NCBI GenBank assembly: GCA_030998225.1
Contig: JAPYXD010000713.1
Coordinates: forward strand, 1,178,001-1,242,000
Source of the DNA: Diplolepis rosae
Lineage: Eukaryota; Arthropoda; Insecta; Hymenoptera; Diplolepididae
DNA: 64,000 nucleotides
Direction: 5' to 3'
Each line of letters opens with the position of its first letter. The first letter of the stretch is position 1. The position numbers were made by a program, and so were the translations under genes. Of this stretch, positions 44,161 through 55,049 are shown in pieces. The notes under the pieces were generated by a model, which saw only the letters and a program-made list of their open reading frames with translations, did no database searches and was not told the DNA's origin.

Positions 44161-45955
44161 AAACAAAATGGCGGTTCCTTAGTGATTATAGTTTGTATGT
44201 GCGAAGTTTTCTCACCAGAGCGGCGCTGCACGCGGCACGCTCTACAAAAGCATTATACTAATAGACAAATATTTAAAAAATTTTAAATAATTAAGTTTCT
44301 GAACAATATGAAATGAAAAAATGTTCCTAAAATGATTCTAGGACATAAAATACACATTTTCCATAAATCAATTAATACCAAATAAGAAAAAGAATACACT
44401 AAACTTCGTAAAATATATACTGTGGATACGCATGAAGAATTCTTGAGACCCTGAACAAAATTTTTTTTTTTATTCCCATATAATTTAAAATATATTTAAA
44501 AATAAATAAAAAGCTTAAGCTTATAAATAGAAGTATTTTCCATTTTTATTTTCCAGCTTCAAACGAATGAAATGAAAAATAAATATTTTGTTAAGCCCTG
44601 TGTTCAACATAAAAAACCATGCTTTTTACTCAATTAAAAATTTGTAAATGTAACAACAAATATTCATTACTATAAAATTTGCTAGTACATATTTGTAACA
44701 TATTTTAAATTTTTATTATGTACAGATCGATGATGACTAGTTAAGTGTCGCAAAGCTTGGCTGCTTTTTTTTCAAAAGACGCTAAATTTTTAAATTTCAG
44801 CCATTTCCTGTCTTACGAATTGTCTCATTCTTATTTAAAATAAAATTAAATCACATATGCTAACATCTCTACAGCTTCATTGGCATGTTCTTTGCATTGA
44901 AAACTAAATTTCGTTTCAAATGAAATTAAATCGTCTAGAATTAGATCAAAAGAATTGCTAGACCGGCAATGTTTGTTAAATAGATATTCGACAACTGTGA
45001 TAAGCTTGTATAACTTAACATTTGGATGTATGAAATCTTTATTTATTTTTGCAAATCTACTCAAACTTTCAGGTAACTGATCACAAGAAAAAGATATCGT
45101 ATCTGCATGAATTTCAGAAGTAGTCAAGAATGCATTTAAGCATGTCGAACACTGAGTGTGCTGTTTAATGTAAGCAGTTATACGACCAGTTGTGTAAAAA
45201 ATCAAACAATCTCTAACAGCTGGTAAAAAGCATAATCGTGCGCTACTGCATCTACAAAATCACAATCGATTATTGCTTTTAACTTTTCTCAAATTTCTTG
45301 AATTGAGCTTTTACTATTCGACTGATGTAATTCTTTCAATTTTGAAATTGTTATTAAGGGCTTTGGATTTGCAATTTGCAAGCTTTGGAGTTTTTCAAAT
45401 GCTAAAGGCAGCTAATATCTTGTATATTTGCAAGAAGGTTGGTGTACAAGGATGATCATTTGTTTCTCCAGCTAATCTGATAGTGCCAAAAAATCTAAAC
45501 AAAAGGAAAGGAACAAAAAATTAGTGAAACTTTTATACAGTATTGATAATATCCCATTCGAAATCTCATACTGAATAAAATATTTTTATCTTGTTCAGTT
45601 AAATTTTCTGAAATTAAGGAAGCTAAAGAAATACTAAATGGATTTTGAATGCAACATCAATACATACAAATCCATTTTTTTAAAAAATATATAAGTGTTT
45701 TCCTCGATATTTATATTTCACTGGAAGAATTCGGATAAATGCAATGGATTGAAGGGATATAAAGATAAATTCTGGAGTTAAATAAGTACCCTGATGATTA
45801 ATATGAACGTATCTGGAAATAAAATATTAGAACAGATTTTATATAAAGATATTTTATTATACGCGTAAAAAATACCAAGTATAAAGTAATTAAAATAAAT
45901 ATTTTAATATTATTATTATAAACGGTAATTTATCTTTCCTGCAAAACACGTCATA
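44161..45955 (-). mobile_element. P/THAP-type DNA transposon relic inserted in gag
   Basis: This sequence interrupts Gypsy-B gag. On the minus strand it encodes pieces of a transposase C-terminus (see 44846-45480). Terminal repeats and an 8-base target duplication were sought, but I could not identify them with confidence. The limits are set by where Gag homology stops and resumes, and part of gag itself appears deleted. Confidence 0.55.
44846..45480 (-). pseudogene. P-element/THAP9-like transposase, C-terminal fragments
   Basis: The frame 45205 to 44846 holds FYTTGRITAYIKQHTQCSTC-LNAFL, resembling the YIAGY-x-C-x-x-C segment near the end of P-element-like transposases. Upstream on the same strand (about 45480-45390), broken frames read RLAGETNDHPCTPTFLQIYK, resembling the NDHP block of the same family. 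Frameshifts separate the two. It may be linked to the THAP relics at 21947 and 33274, but they are not contiguous. Confidence 0.5.
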
Positions 45956-46282
45956 TTAAAATGAATACCGTTCTCGCAGCAGAGATCCTAACCTCTCCTT
46001 TTATCATAAAAGATTTGGCACTAAAGCCGTCAAATGTGTTCAGCCGTGTTCTTGGGGTGCTTTTGATGCCTCGGAAAACTAAATCAGCCTGCTCGTGTGG
46101 AGACTATCGGTTCAGGCATTCAATCTTCTAAACGTCTCCATGTTCGTGATCGTGAGTCCGGATTAGTGTTTTTGATCGACACAGGTTCCGATATTTCCTT
46201 GTTACCTGCTGATAAAAGGACTATAAATAACCGACCTAACGACTTAATCCTTTTCGCCGCCAATGACAGGACTCTCCTAGGA
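45956..46282 (+). pseudogene. Gypsy-B Gag C-terminus and protease N-terminus
   Basis: Gag resumes with RSRSRDPNLSFYHKRFGTKA and KCVQPCSW. This is the His/Cys arrangement (CHCC-like, here with the first Cys changed to Phe) that replaces the CCHC knuckle in CsRn1-type Gag. After a frame change the protease starts: HVRDRESGLVFLIDTGSDIS. The frame is cut near 46283 by the R1-clade insertion. Confidence 0.75.
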
Positions 46283-46325
46283 CGGGTCTAGGCATACCTG
46301 TTAAAACCAAAAAACCCCCTCTCTC

Positions 46326-46386
46326 GAACCAATACACCACCCGCGGAACCGCCTTTCGGCTTTAAACTTCACGGGTGGTTGGTTCC
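46326..46386 (-). other. stem-loop in the 3' UTR of the R1-like element
   Basis: GAACCAATACACCACCC (46326-46342) can pair with GGGTGGTTGGTTC (46373-46385), leaving CGGAACCGCC in the loop. 3' UTR structures guide target-primed reverse transcription in related elements; that role is inferred. Confidence 0.4.
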
Positions 46387-46574
46387 ATTAAAGTCGCGTA
46401 CGACTCTTCCGTCATCCGTTCGCTCGGAACTTCCACCCGCGGTCACACGCCCACCAGGATAACCGACTAGCTGCGCCACCCAGGGGAGAAACAAACAGAT
46501 TCCTCCCCCGAACGACGCGGACAGTCAAGTCTACCCGAGACGCAGGAGCGCGGGTGCCGGCCCCGATGCGATTT

Positions 46575-48470
46575 CTACTGGCCCTCCCCATTGTTTCGCT
46601 CTCGACGCCCATCAAGTTCTCTCGTCTTCATCACAAGTGTGACGAATGACTCGATGAGCGTCCAGAACCGTTCGGACTGGAGCATGAGGGGGACCATCGT
46701 GTCAGGAGTAAGTTCGCAACCCACCGCCTGACCGAGGACCCGCCTAGCCACACCCCATTTTGCGCAGACGAAGAGTGCGTGCTCTGCGTTATCCACCGGG
46801 GAATCGCAGTAGCAACACGTCTCCTCGTCTCTCTTCTTAAAGCGCCTCAGGTACGCGTTAAAACAGCCATGGCCCGAGAGCGCTTGTGCCAAGTAAAAGC
46901 CGACTTCCCCGTGCTTTCTGTTCAGCCAGGTGGCGAGCTCCGGGATCAGGCGGTAGGTCCATCTCCCTGTCTGCTCACCATGCCATCTCATCTGCCATTT
47001 CTCGACGAGTCTGCGCCTTCCATCCTTGCGGATGGCCTCCTTCGCGCGAGCGATTTCCTGCAGGTCGGCGCAGGTAAGCTCCTTGCGAAGCTGAAAGGTC
47101 TCTTTCCTTTCCTCCGCCAATAAATCTATTGGCGGGACGCTCGCCAGGACCAGCACAGCGCTCGTCGAGATAGTTCTATATGCCGAAACTATTCTCAGCG
47201 CGACAAGTCTCTGCGCCGAGAACAGCTTCTTCTGGATAGCATGGTTTTGCAAGGCATTGGCCCAGACCGGAGCTGCATAAAGCAGCTTCGAATGGACCAC
47301 GCTCGCCACCAATCTTCTTTTCGCTTCCCTAGGTCCACCAATGTTTGGCATAAGCCGGGCCAAGTTTGCTCCACATTGGATGGCTTTGGCGGCTGCGATC
47401 TTTAGGTGTTCGCCAAAGCTAAGCCTACGATCCAGCTGCACCCCCAGGTACTTAATGCTTGTTTTCCACTCGACTTCATGCTCTCCGAGAACGATCCTCG
47501 GGTATTGGAAGGATCTCCTGTCCGTAACGAGCAAAGCCTCGGTTTTCTCAGGGGCCATTTTAAGACCTCTGCCATCCAACCAGCGCTTCGCTCGCCACAG
47601 ACTTTCATTGATCCTCAGCTCTAGGATTCCGACGTCGTCAGCGGCGCACACGACAAGTGCGTCATCCGCGAAGCCGACGATGCTCGTTCCAGCAGGAAGG
47701 TCCATGCGCAGGAAATCGTCGTACATGACGTTCCAAACGAGTGGACCCACCCGCGACCCTTGAGGGGCGCCACATGTCATCTCCTCCTTGAGAGACCATT
47801 TGTCGCCCTCATATATCACCCACCTGTCGCTCAGATAGTCATCTATCATTCGCAACAGGTAGTCTGGAACCTTTTTCCGCACCATCGCCTCGATGCAGAT
47901 GTTCCATCTCGCGGTATTGAACGCATTGCGTATGTCAATGCTAATCAACGCACAGAATCCCTTACGCTTACCAGTTCCTTTTCTTGCATTTGTGGCGATG
48001 TTAACCACAGCTTGGATAGCGTCCACAGTGGACCTGCCTTTCCTGAATCTGAACTGGTTTTCCACGAGACCGTTCTCCCCGACCAAGAGAGCCTGAAGCC
48101 GTTGTAGAATCAACTCCTCCAGAAGCTTCCCCATCGTATCCAATAAGCATATTGGTCTATACGACGAGGCAACCCCTAGAGGTTTGTTGCCCTTCCTCAG
48201 CAGGACCAACCTCTGCTTCTTCCAATCTGCGAAGAACCTACCCTCCCGCAGACAGGAGTTAAAGGCTTCTAGGAGGATCTCTGGGTACGCCCCGATCACC
48301 TCTTTGAGGATCTCGTTCGGCACCCCGTCGATACCCGGCGCTGTATTTGCCTTAAGCCTTCCACCCGCTCTCTTTAGTTCTTCGAGAGTGAAGAGTTCTT
48401 CGCGCCGGACCACGCAGGAACTTCGGTCCTGTCTTTGGAACGGCTCCACGTGTGGAAACAAGCTACGCAC
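46575..48470 (-). pseudogene. R1-like ORF2, reverse transcriptase and C-terminal part
   Basis: A 631-residue frame contains all main RT blocks: NTAPGIDGVPNEIL, SSYRPICLLDTMGKLLEE, ALISIDIRNAFNTARW, CGAPQGSRVGPLVWN and the catalytic GFADDALVV. The thumb-like region follows, then a C-terminal CCYCDSPVDNAEHALFVC (Cys-Cys-His-Cys) as in R1 elements. It is open on its own, but separated from the endonuclease half by a frameshift near 48515 and a stop at 48557-48559. I treat the two halves as one broken ORF2. Confidence 0.9.
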
Positions 48471-48556
48471 AATGTACTGGACTCGATCGGGATTATCCAG
48501 GCCCGGGGTCTTCTTCTAGCCACCAATCTCTTGGTGACTATTTTGAAGGCGAGACC

Positions 48557-49714
48557 CTATGGGTTCTTCTCGACCTCACCGATCAAGTCTTTCCAGCATT
48601 GAAGTCGGCTTTTCTTTATGCCTCGCCTCAAAGCTGTTTTTGCCCCTTTCCATGCCTCGTGCAGCGTAGCATCCCCCTTTGAACGGGTGAATTTTCGCCG
48701 CGCTGCGAGGCATTCTCGACGTAGGGCTGCCAACTGGTCGTTCCACCAGTACATCGAACCCTTGGCTTGCCTGCGCTCACGGCGAGGCATCGAGTAGTCG
48801 CAAGCCGCGACCACCTTCTGCCTCACCGAGCGCACAGCAGCGTCAAACGACCCAGCAGGGCAGACCCAACCATGCTCATCGATGAGCCTGGTTTCTTCGA
48901 GGTGTTGGCGAAGTCTTTCCCTGCTGAGTCGTCTCGTGTTCCAGGAGGGGCTCCTTCCTTCGCCGCTCCTACCCTTATCTACCGCCTGACACCGTTGTTC
49001 TAGTGTGAATTCGATGCACCGGTGGTCACTCAAGGTTATTAACTCGAGGACCGACCAGTCGCTTATCCTTGAAGCGAGGCGAGGTGCGGCAATTGTGAGA
49101 TCAATTATTGACCCCCACGCTCCTCGTCTGAACGTAAATTCCCCGCCCTGATTCCAGACGATCAGTTCGTTCCTAGCGACCATCTCGCCAACCAAGATTC
49201 CCCTCCTATCTAGGCGGGCTTCACCCCACTCGGGCGACTTACTGTTGAAGTCACCCCCTATGAGGGATCGCCCGATAGCCTCACGTAGGCTTTCCTCAAG
49301 GAGGAGGATCTGGGTCTCAAAGACATCGAAGGGATCGCAGAGGGAGAAGTAGCAGCTGTACACACGCACAACCGCCTCCTCCACCCAGACGAACCCCGCG
49401 TCGGTCTCCAGGAAGTCCCCGACGCCCAAATCAGGGTTACAAACAAGGATGCCGGCCCACCTTGATGCATCCTGATACCAAGCAGAGTTGTCGGACCACT
49501 TGTACTGCTCACTAATGAGCAGCACATCAGCCCCCCTCTCCCTGGCAGTCTGCATCAGGAGGTCCTGGGCATCCTTCCCCCTTCCGAGTTTGAGCTGCAG
49601 GAACTTCAATTCCTGCCTCTCAACCTCCGAAGCTCTTCCCGTAAGACCGGGCAGGAGCCGCTCCCCGACACATGGGCGACATCTTTGTCGCCCCTGTCTT
49701 CGCATGACAGGCAC
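48557..49714 (-). pseudogene. R1-like ORF2, endonuclease part
   Basis: APE-type endonuclease landmarks are present: LKFLQLKLGRGKDAQDLL at the start, LLISEQY (catalytic Glu), GGDFNSKSPEWGE and LTLSDHRCIEF-like ITLSDHRCIEF (Asp-His). A linker rich in Arg and Trp follows. The frame stops at TAG 48557-48559, where TGG is likely in the intact family. Its start overlaps the end of ORF1 by about 100 bases in another frame, as is common in R1. Confidence 0.9.
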
Positions 49715-50599
49715 CTTGGTGGCGCATTACAGGTCCTGGCCAAGTGTACCGTGGCGCCGCATCTCCAACAGTCGTTTTTCCTGTCGGGGTTGCTGCAGCC
49801 CCGGGACCCGTGACCGTACCCAAGGCACCTGAAGCAGCGGGCGACTTCCACGTGCCCGCGAATGCGGCCCTCAACCCACCCGATCCTCAACTTGCCTAGC
49901 TGAAGCAGACGCGCGGCGTCTGCCTCAGCTAGCCAGATCACTGCAGTCTTCACCCCACCAAAGCGGGTGAAGAGCCTGCAGGACCCCTCAAAAGCCGGTC
50001 TGCCCAATGCCAAGCACAGGGCAGACACAACCTCTTCTTTTTCAACGGTCTCGTCGAGGTCCCTAATTTCGAGTGACCTCGTCGAGACCAGGGCTGAAAT
50101 TTGCGCCCTTTCCCCGACCGCCAGGTCGAGCTCCTTTCGGATGGCCGAAACGTCTCCCCCCTTTTTGAGGACCAAAAGGACTTCTTCCTTCCTGGTCCTC
50201 CGGATAGACAGGACCTCAAGTCCTGCCTTCCGGGGGTCGACCTTCGCCTTCATTTCCCTCAAGATGTCGGCGTCGGACTGGCCGTCCTTCGCCGACACCT
50301 TGATGGCGTCGCCATTCTCCTTCTTTTTTTCTTTTTTCTTTTTTTTTTCTTTTTTTTGTGACCACATGCCAGTCCCCTTCTTTATTTGGGGGCTGGCTCG
50401 TAGCCACCCCGGCATAAGAGGGCGAAGAGCCACCCTCCCCCCTCTTGGGAGTTTTTTCCAGAGGGGGAGAGGGCGCAGATCTTTTTTCGCCCTTCGCCTG
50501 ATTTTTTAGGGTATCTCCCAGAGACGCTGAACGTGGTCTCTGGAAGATCCCCAATTTCTTCATAGCGGGGTGAGATTCCATTTTCTTCTGGAATTTCAC
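49606..50599 (-). pseudogene. R1-like ORF1 (Gag-like), one frameshift
   Basis: The ATG at 50599 opens MKFQKKMESHPAMKK and a Ser/Pro-rich, basic N-terminus. The frame shifts within a purine run (plus-strand T-run at about 50323-50357) that encodes a Lys/Glu-rich tract. It continues to 49606 through a Gag-like region and three zinc knuckles: CFRCLGYGHGSRGC, CWRCGATVHLARTC and CLSCEDRGDKDVAH. The shift in a homopolymer tract could be polymerase slippage, or even a sequencing error. Confidence 0.85.
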
Positions 50600-50880
50600 C
50601 CCGCTCTCCAGGAGGCACCATCACTAGGGAAAAGCCCGTCTATAGGGCTCCCTTGGCAGCCATCCTGACGACAACAGCCCTACTGCTGGCAGAGTCCTTG
50701 CGGCTACTACCGTTGGTGGGCTGCAGGACGCGTCTGCTCCGTGCTTGGACTCATGCGTTCACCTCGGCGAGACCCTGCCCGCCCACAGAACGCTCTCTTG
50801 GTTGTTAGGTGTGTTGTGTTTAGTGTCGCTGTAATGTGTTGTGTCATGTTGCTGTCTGTGTGCCCCCTCCTCCTTTCTCA

Positions 50881-52584
50881 TCCGGGCTTGGGACCGGCAA
50901 TGGCAATTTAAATTTGCGCCGAAAATTTTCATGGAACTTCTGTGTAGCCGCAGTTCCAAACCCTATCATTGGGGCTGATCTGTTGGCTCATTACCATCTT
51001 GTGCCTTATCTTCATGAGTCACGATTGGTTGACACGACCACTGGTCTTGGTGTCGTTGGATTCATAAAATCTGTAGCTGTTTTCAGCGTCAGCTCAGTAG
51101 ATCATTCAGCAGCTTATTCAGAGATTTTATCGGAATTTCCGGAGATTACCGGCATTTCTCAGATCTCAAAAATAAAGGTTTGTGATGTTCAACATCATAT
51201 CATCACCAAGGGACCTCCAGTGTTCGAAAGAGCCCGACGTTTCTCCCCTGAAAAACTACTGGTTGCTAAACAGATGTTTCGGCAGATGCTGGACGACGGT
51301 GTTTGTCGTCCATCCAGCAGCCCTTGGGCTTCTCCTATTCATATGACTCGCAAGAAAAACGGAGAATGGCGGATATGCGGTGATTTCCGTCGCCTTAATG
51401 CTGGTACCGAACCTGACAAATACCCTGTACCTCATTTACACGATTTTACAGCTAACCTTCGCGGGAAGGTGATATTCTCCAAGCTCGATCTCCATATGGC
51501 TTACAATCAGATCCCTATAGCCCCTGAGGATGGACCAAAAACAGCGGTTATTACTCCCTTCGGACTCTTTGAATATAACATGATGACTTTTGGGTTGTGC
51601 AATGCAGGTCAATCTTTCCAGCGTTATATTCATCGTGCTTTAGGGGATTTCAATTTTGTTTTCTGTTATATCGATGACATTCTCATTGCCTCTTCGAATT
51701 CCGAAGAACATGAGAATGATCTTAGGGCCGTTTTTAAACGTCTGAAAAAATATGCCCTACGTATAAACGTCAACAAATGCCAGTTTGGCCAATCGAAGCT
51801 TGAATTTCTTGGTCATTTAATCGACCGCGATGGTCTTAAACCAACTCCTGAAAACGTTCGTGCAATTACTCAGTTTCCGAAGCCTCAAACTATTGTGGAG
51901 CTTTGTAGATTTCTCGGTTTGGTTAATTTTTATCGTTGCAGTCTTCCTCATGCGGCCGAGTCACAGGTTCCTTTGCACCAGTATCTGCATGAATCTCGTA
52001 GAAATGATAAACGTAGAGTCGTTTGGACCAAAGACGCTGAAGAGGCGTTTGATCAGATTAAAAAGAATCTGGCTAATGCAACTCTTCTTCCTCATCCCGC
52101 CGTGGGTCTCGAAATGCGTCTAGTCACCGATGCCTCGGACTTTGGCATGGGAGCCTCCTTAGAACAATTCATCGATGATTTGTGGAAGCCGCTTGCCTTC
52201 TTTTCAAAAAAATTTTCATCATCAAAGCTAAATTACAGTGCATATGATCGCGAACTAACGGCTGTTTATGAAGCTATTCGGTACTTCAAACATTTTCTTG
52301 AAGGCCAAATCTTCAAAGTCGTTACCGATCACAAACCACTTATTTACGCTTTTATTCGACGTTCGGAGAAGGCTTCTCCTAGACAGCAGCGGCAATTGTC
52401 GTTCATCTCACAATTTACCACAAAAATCGAATTTCAGCCTGGTCCAGACAATGTTGTTGCGGATTCTTTATCAAGGATTGAATCGGTTTCTTCGCCTACT
52501 TTGTTCAGTCTTTATGATATTGCTGAGGCGCAGGAAAATGATGACGAACTTAGGTGCATTATCGCGGATCCTAAATGCTCGTAA
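50881..52584 (+). CDS. Gypsy-B Pol: protease end, RT and RNase H
   Basis: An open frame follows the R1 insertion. Protease C-terminus: SWNFCVAAVPNPIIGADLLA. RT: SPWASPIHMTRKKNGEWRIC, FSKLDLHMAYNQIPI, MMTFGLCNAGQSFQRYI and the catalytic FCYIDDILIASS. RNase H: LVTDASDFGMGASL, ELTAVYEAIRYF and VTDHKPLIYAF. The frame ends with TAA at 52582-52584, at the start of the integrase region. The first bases after 50836 derive from the R1 element, so the start given is where Gypsy-B homology begins. The protein is headless because of the insertion. Confidence 0.9.
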   Translation, partial: SGLGTGNGNLNLRRKFSWNFCVAAVPNPIIGADLLAHYHLVPYLHESRLVDTTTGLGVVGFIKSVAVFSVSSVDHSAAYSEILSEFPEITGISQISKIKVCDVQHHIITKGPPVFERARRFSPEKLLVAKQMFRQMLDDGVCRPSSSPWASPIHMTRKKNGEWRICGDFRRLNAGTEPDKYPVPHLHDFTANLRGKVIFSKLDLHMAYNQIPIAPEDGPKTAVITPFGLFEYNMMTFGLCNAGQSFQRYIHRALGDFNFVFCYIDDILIASSNSEEHENDLRAVFKRLKKYALRINVNKCQFGQSKLEFLGHLIDRDGLKPTPENVRAITQFPKPQTIVELCRFLGLVNFYRCSLPHAAESQVPLHQYLHESRRNDKRRVVWTKDAEEAFDQIKKNLANATLLPHPAVGLEMRLVTDASDFGMGASLEQFIDDLWKPLAFFSKKFSSSKLNYSAYDRELTAVYEAIRYFKHFLEGQIFKVVTDHKPLIYAFIRRSEKASPRQQRQLSFISQFTTKIEFQPGPDNVVADSLSRIESVSSPTLFSLYDIAEAQENDDELRCIIADPKCS

Positions 52585-52587
52585 AGC

Positions 52588-53728
52588 TTGAGAAAGCTCC
52601 TGTGGGATTCTGGGCGTTCTGCCATTTATTGTGATCTCTCGGGAGAGACTCTTCGCCCGTATATTCCGTCAGCTTTGCGTCAACGCATTTTTCATCCTTT
52701 TCATGACCACGCTCATCCTAGTGCGAGGGTTTCTGATCGCGTTATTCGCAAACACTATGTTAGGCCAGCGATGCATCGCGATATTTCTGCATGGTGTAAA
52801 GCTTGTCTTGATTGCCAGCAGTCTAAAATCTCGCGTCATAACCATCTTGCTCCTGCTCAATTCGTGGTGCCTGATGATAGATTCAAGCATATACAGGTAT
52901 TGTCTTACGATGATAGACCGTTTCTCTCGCTGGCCGGAGGCGGTTCCGCTTAAAAATATTGAGGCGATCACAGTTTTTCGTGCATTTTCTGCCACCTGAA
53001 TCTCGCGTTATGGTGCTCCTGAGAAGTTAACTACAGATCAGGGCAGTCAGTTCGAGTCCCAGCTTTTTGCGGCGTTGATGCAACTTATTGCTTGCCATAG
53101 GGTTCATACAACTCCCTATCATCCAGCTGCCAATGGAATGATTGAGCGTTGGCATCGATCTCTTAAGGCTGCAATCATGTGCCATAATGATCGCGCTTGG
53201 TCTCGCTCTTTGTCAACAGTCATGTTAGGTTTACGATCGAACGTTTTGGACACTGGTTCATCGCCTGCCGAGTATCTCTACGGCATAACTCTTAGGATTC
53301 CCGAGGAGTTCATCCTGCCTGAGGACTTCTCACCTGATCCGCAGATGTTTCTTGAAGAATTTCGAGAGCATATGTGAAAGGTCAAACCTATTCCGGTAGC
53401 TCAAAAATATAAAAGAGAAACATTTGTATTTAAAAATTTAGAATCTAGTACGCATGTTTTCTTACTTTTTACTCCTTCTCAGAAGTCTCTCGAGCGCCCG
53501 TACACTGGACCTCATAAGATTCTAAATCGTATCTCCGACAGAGTGTTTGAGATAGATGTAAATGGTTCTTCTCGTCGAGTTTCAGTGGCGAACATGAAAC
53601 CGGCTTACTTTGTCCGCCAGGACATCGACAATATCTCACAACCAGGTTCGAAATCACCTGTTGATGGGAAGGTCATCCCACCGTTAAAAACTTATAGCCG
53701 CAAGAAGAAGGTTACGTTCAATGTATAG
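52588..53728 (+). pseudogene. Gypsy-B integrase, multiply disrupted
   Basis: The HHCC zinc region (HPFHDHAHPSARVSDRVI and CKACLDCQQSK) is followed by a small deletion that removes the first catalytic Asp region near 52895. The core then continues in another frame (LTMIDRFSRWPEAVPL). A TGA lies after FRAFSAT near 52999. TDQGSQFESQLFAALMQLIA and TPYHPAANGMIERWHRSL (catalytic Asp and Glu) follow, and a TGA near 53377 precedes the C-terminal region ending at 53728. The reading frame is broken at least four times. Confidence 0.88.
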
Positions 53729-54310
53729 ATTATACTTATTTTGTACTTCGACATAATTTTTTGATTTTGTTGAAACTTTATTTCTTTTCGCACGTCGCTT
53801 AGTATTTTTGTAAAATGCGATTTAAATTTTTAAGAACAAAAAGGAGATCTCCTACCAGACTAAATGTTTATTCTCACTAGTTTAGGCATTTAATTTGTAC
53901 TCGTTTATTGTACTTCGAATCATAAGAAAAGCGTATTTATCTGTTAATTTATTTTTTTAGGTTAGGTCCCGACCTTAGTTTTTAAAGAAAAAATTAGTTT
54001 TTTATTAGATTTAATTATTGCTTTATAAGATTTCTACACTTTGTTTAGAACAAATATTACGTAATGCTATTTATATATTATAACAGCTGTAAAAGACTGA
54101 TTATTAATTTTTATTTTATTTTAAATTGACTAGCTTTTTCTATATCATTGTATTAGATATAATTTTGTTAAACTGGAAATCGCTTTAATAATCTTACGTT
54201 TGTCTAGTCTGATTAACATTATTTATCTTGTTGAGTTTTATTAAAAATGTGTGAATCTACGACTGATTAGTTTTAATAATAAATTTGTAAGTTTTATATC
54301 GTTAATACTC
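53729..54310 (+). other. Gypsy-B 3' non-coding region
   Basis: AT-rich stretch between pol and the polypurine tract. No third frame is seen. Confidence 0.6.
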
Positions 54311-54325
54311 GGGGGGGGGGGAGTA
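54311..54325 (+). other. Gypsy-B polypurine tract
   Basis: An uninterrupted run of eleven G followed by AGTA sits directly 5' of the 3' LTR. Confidence 0.8.
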
Positions 54326-54632
54326 TGTAGGGTTCTGCTTTATCACCCTATCACTCTGCGAAGCGGGGGTTCGCGCAATAGAAGCAGCGAGTAGCCCGTC
54401 TAGGTATTGACACCGCGCTTCGAGACAACACAGTTAGTCAGTAACGGTCTGAGAAAAAGTAAGCATCCTTCTCAAGTACTGAGTACAAGCAATGTACTCA
54501 TTTAAATAAAAATCTGTTTTTATAAGTTACTCAATGGAGTGTATTGATTTTTATTAACCATGATAGTCTGAGCGAGTGTCGTAGGTCACTCAATATTTTG
54601 GAGTCACTATCCATCTATCAAATGTACCTACA
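54326..54632 (+). repeat. Gypsy-B 3' LTR
   Basis: 307 bases from TGTAGGGTTCTGCTTTATC to ATGTACCTACA, followed by TTCA. It includes AAATAAAAATCTG (polyadenylation-like) near 54503. Confidence 0.92.
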
Positions 54633-54641
54633 TTCAAACTC
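54633..54641. repeat. 103-bp MITE, copy 2, right remnant
   Basis: TTCAAACTC completes the MITE interrupted at 38943. The flank beyond it (TTATATCGCAAATAATGC) also matches the flank of the other copies. Confidence 0.85.
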
Positions 54642-55049
54642 TTATATCGCAAATAATGCAATTGAATTCAAATATTTAAAGATTTTCAAATTTTTTAAAT
54701 ATTTATTTAAAATATTGAATAAAATTTGTTAAAATATTTAATATTTTATATACTAAATACAAATTATTTAAAAAGAAAAGACTTATATACAAATAATACT
54801 AAGTGGCATAAAAATGTTATAAAAACAATTGTTATTAGTTTGTTGTCGCGGTGAAAGCATGCATGTATAATACTTCACTTTCATTAAAAACTTCTATATC
54901 AACAAAATGTTTCATTCTTTAACTTAGGTATTATTTTATTAATTTCACCTATCCCGTTTTTAAGGAGTTGATTAAAACACACCATTTGTTTATTAAAATA
55001 TCTAAAAATAATCTAAAAATAAATCTTTATAGAGTAAGCAAAGTACTCA
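54642..55049. other. AT-rich spacer
   Basis: Nothing recognised. Confidence 0.5.

Larger units (their letters stand above)
46283..50880 (-). mobile_element. R1-clade non-LTR retrotransposon, nearly full length
   Basis: The element lies on the minus strand, 5' end near 50880 and 3' end near 46283, and is GC-rich. It has a 5' UTR, ORF1 with three zinc knuckles, and ORF2 with APE-type endonuclease, RT and a C-terminal CCHC. It sits in Gypsy-B protease coding sequence, not in 28S rDNA. ORF1 has one frameshift; ORF2 has one stop and one frameshift. The limits are estimated from where Gypsy-B homology stops. Confidence 0.85.
38944..54632 (+). mobile_element. Gypsy-B: CsRn1-like Ty3/Gypsy element with nested insertions
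   Basis: The outer limits are fixed by TTCA duplications (38940-38943, 54633-54636) and LTR ends TGTAGGGTTCTGCT and ATGTACCTACA. The primer site fits tRNA-Trp. Gag ends in a CHCC-like motif, and pol runs protease, RT, RNase H, integrase. Three later insertions (5' LTR, gag, protease) inflate it to 15.7 kb. The tRNA-Trp primer and Gag motif are features I associate with the CsRn1 clade; that placement is inference. Confidence 0.88.

Noticed and set aside
46779..48519. plus-strand frames across the R1-like element
   Set aside because: They are antisense to the RT frame, which has all catalytic motifs.
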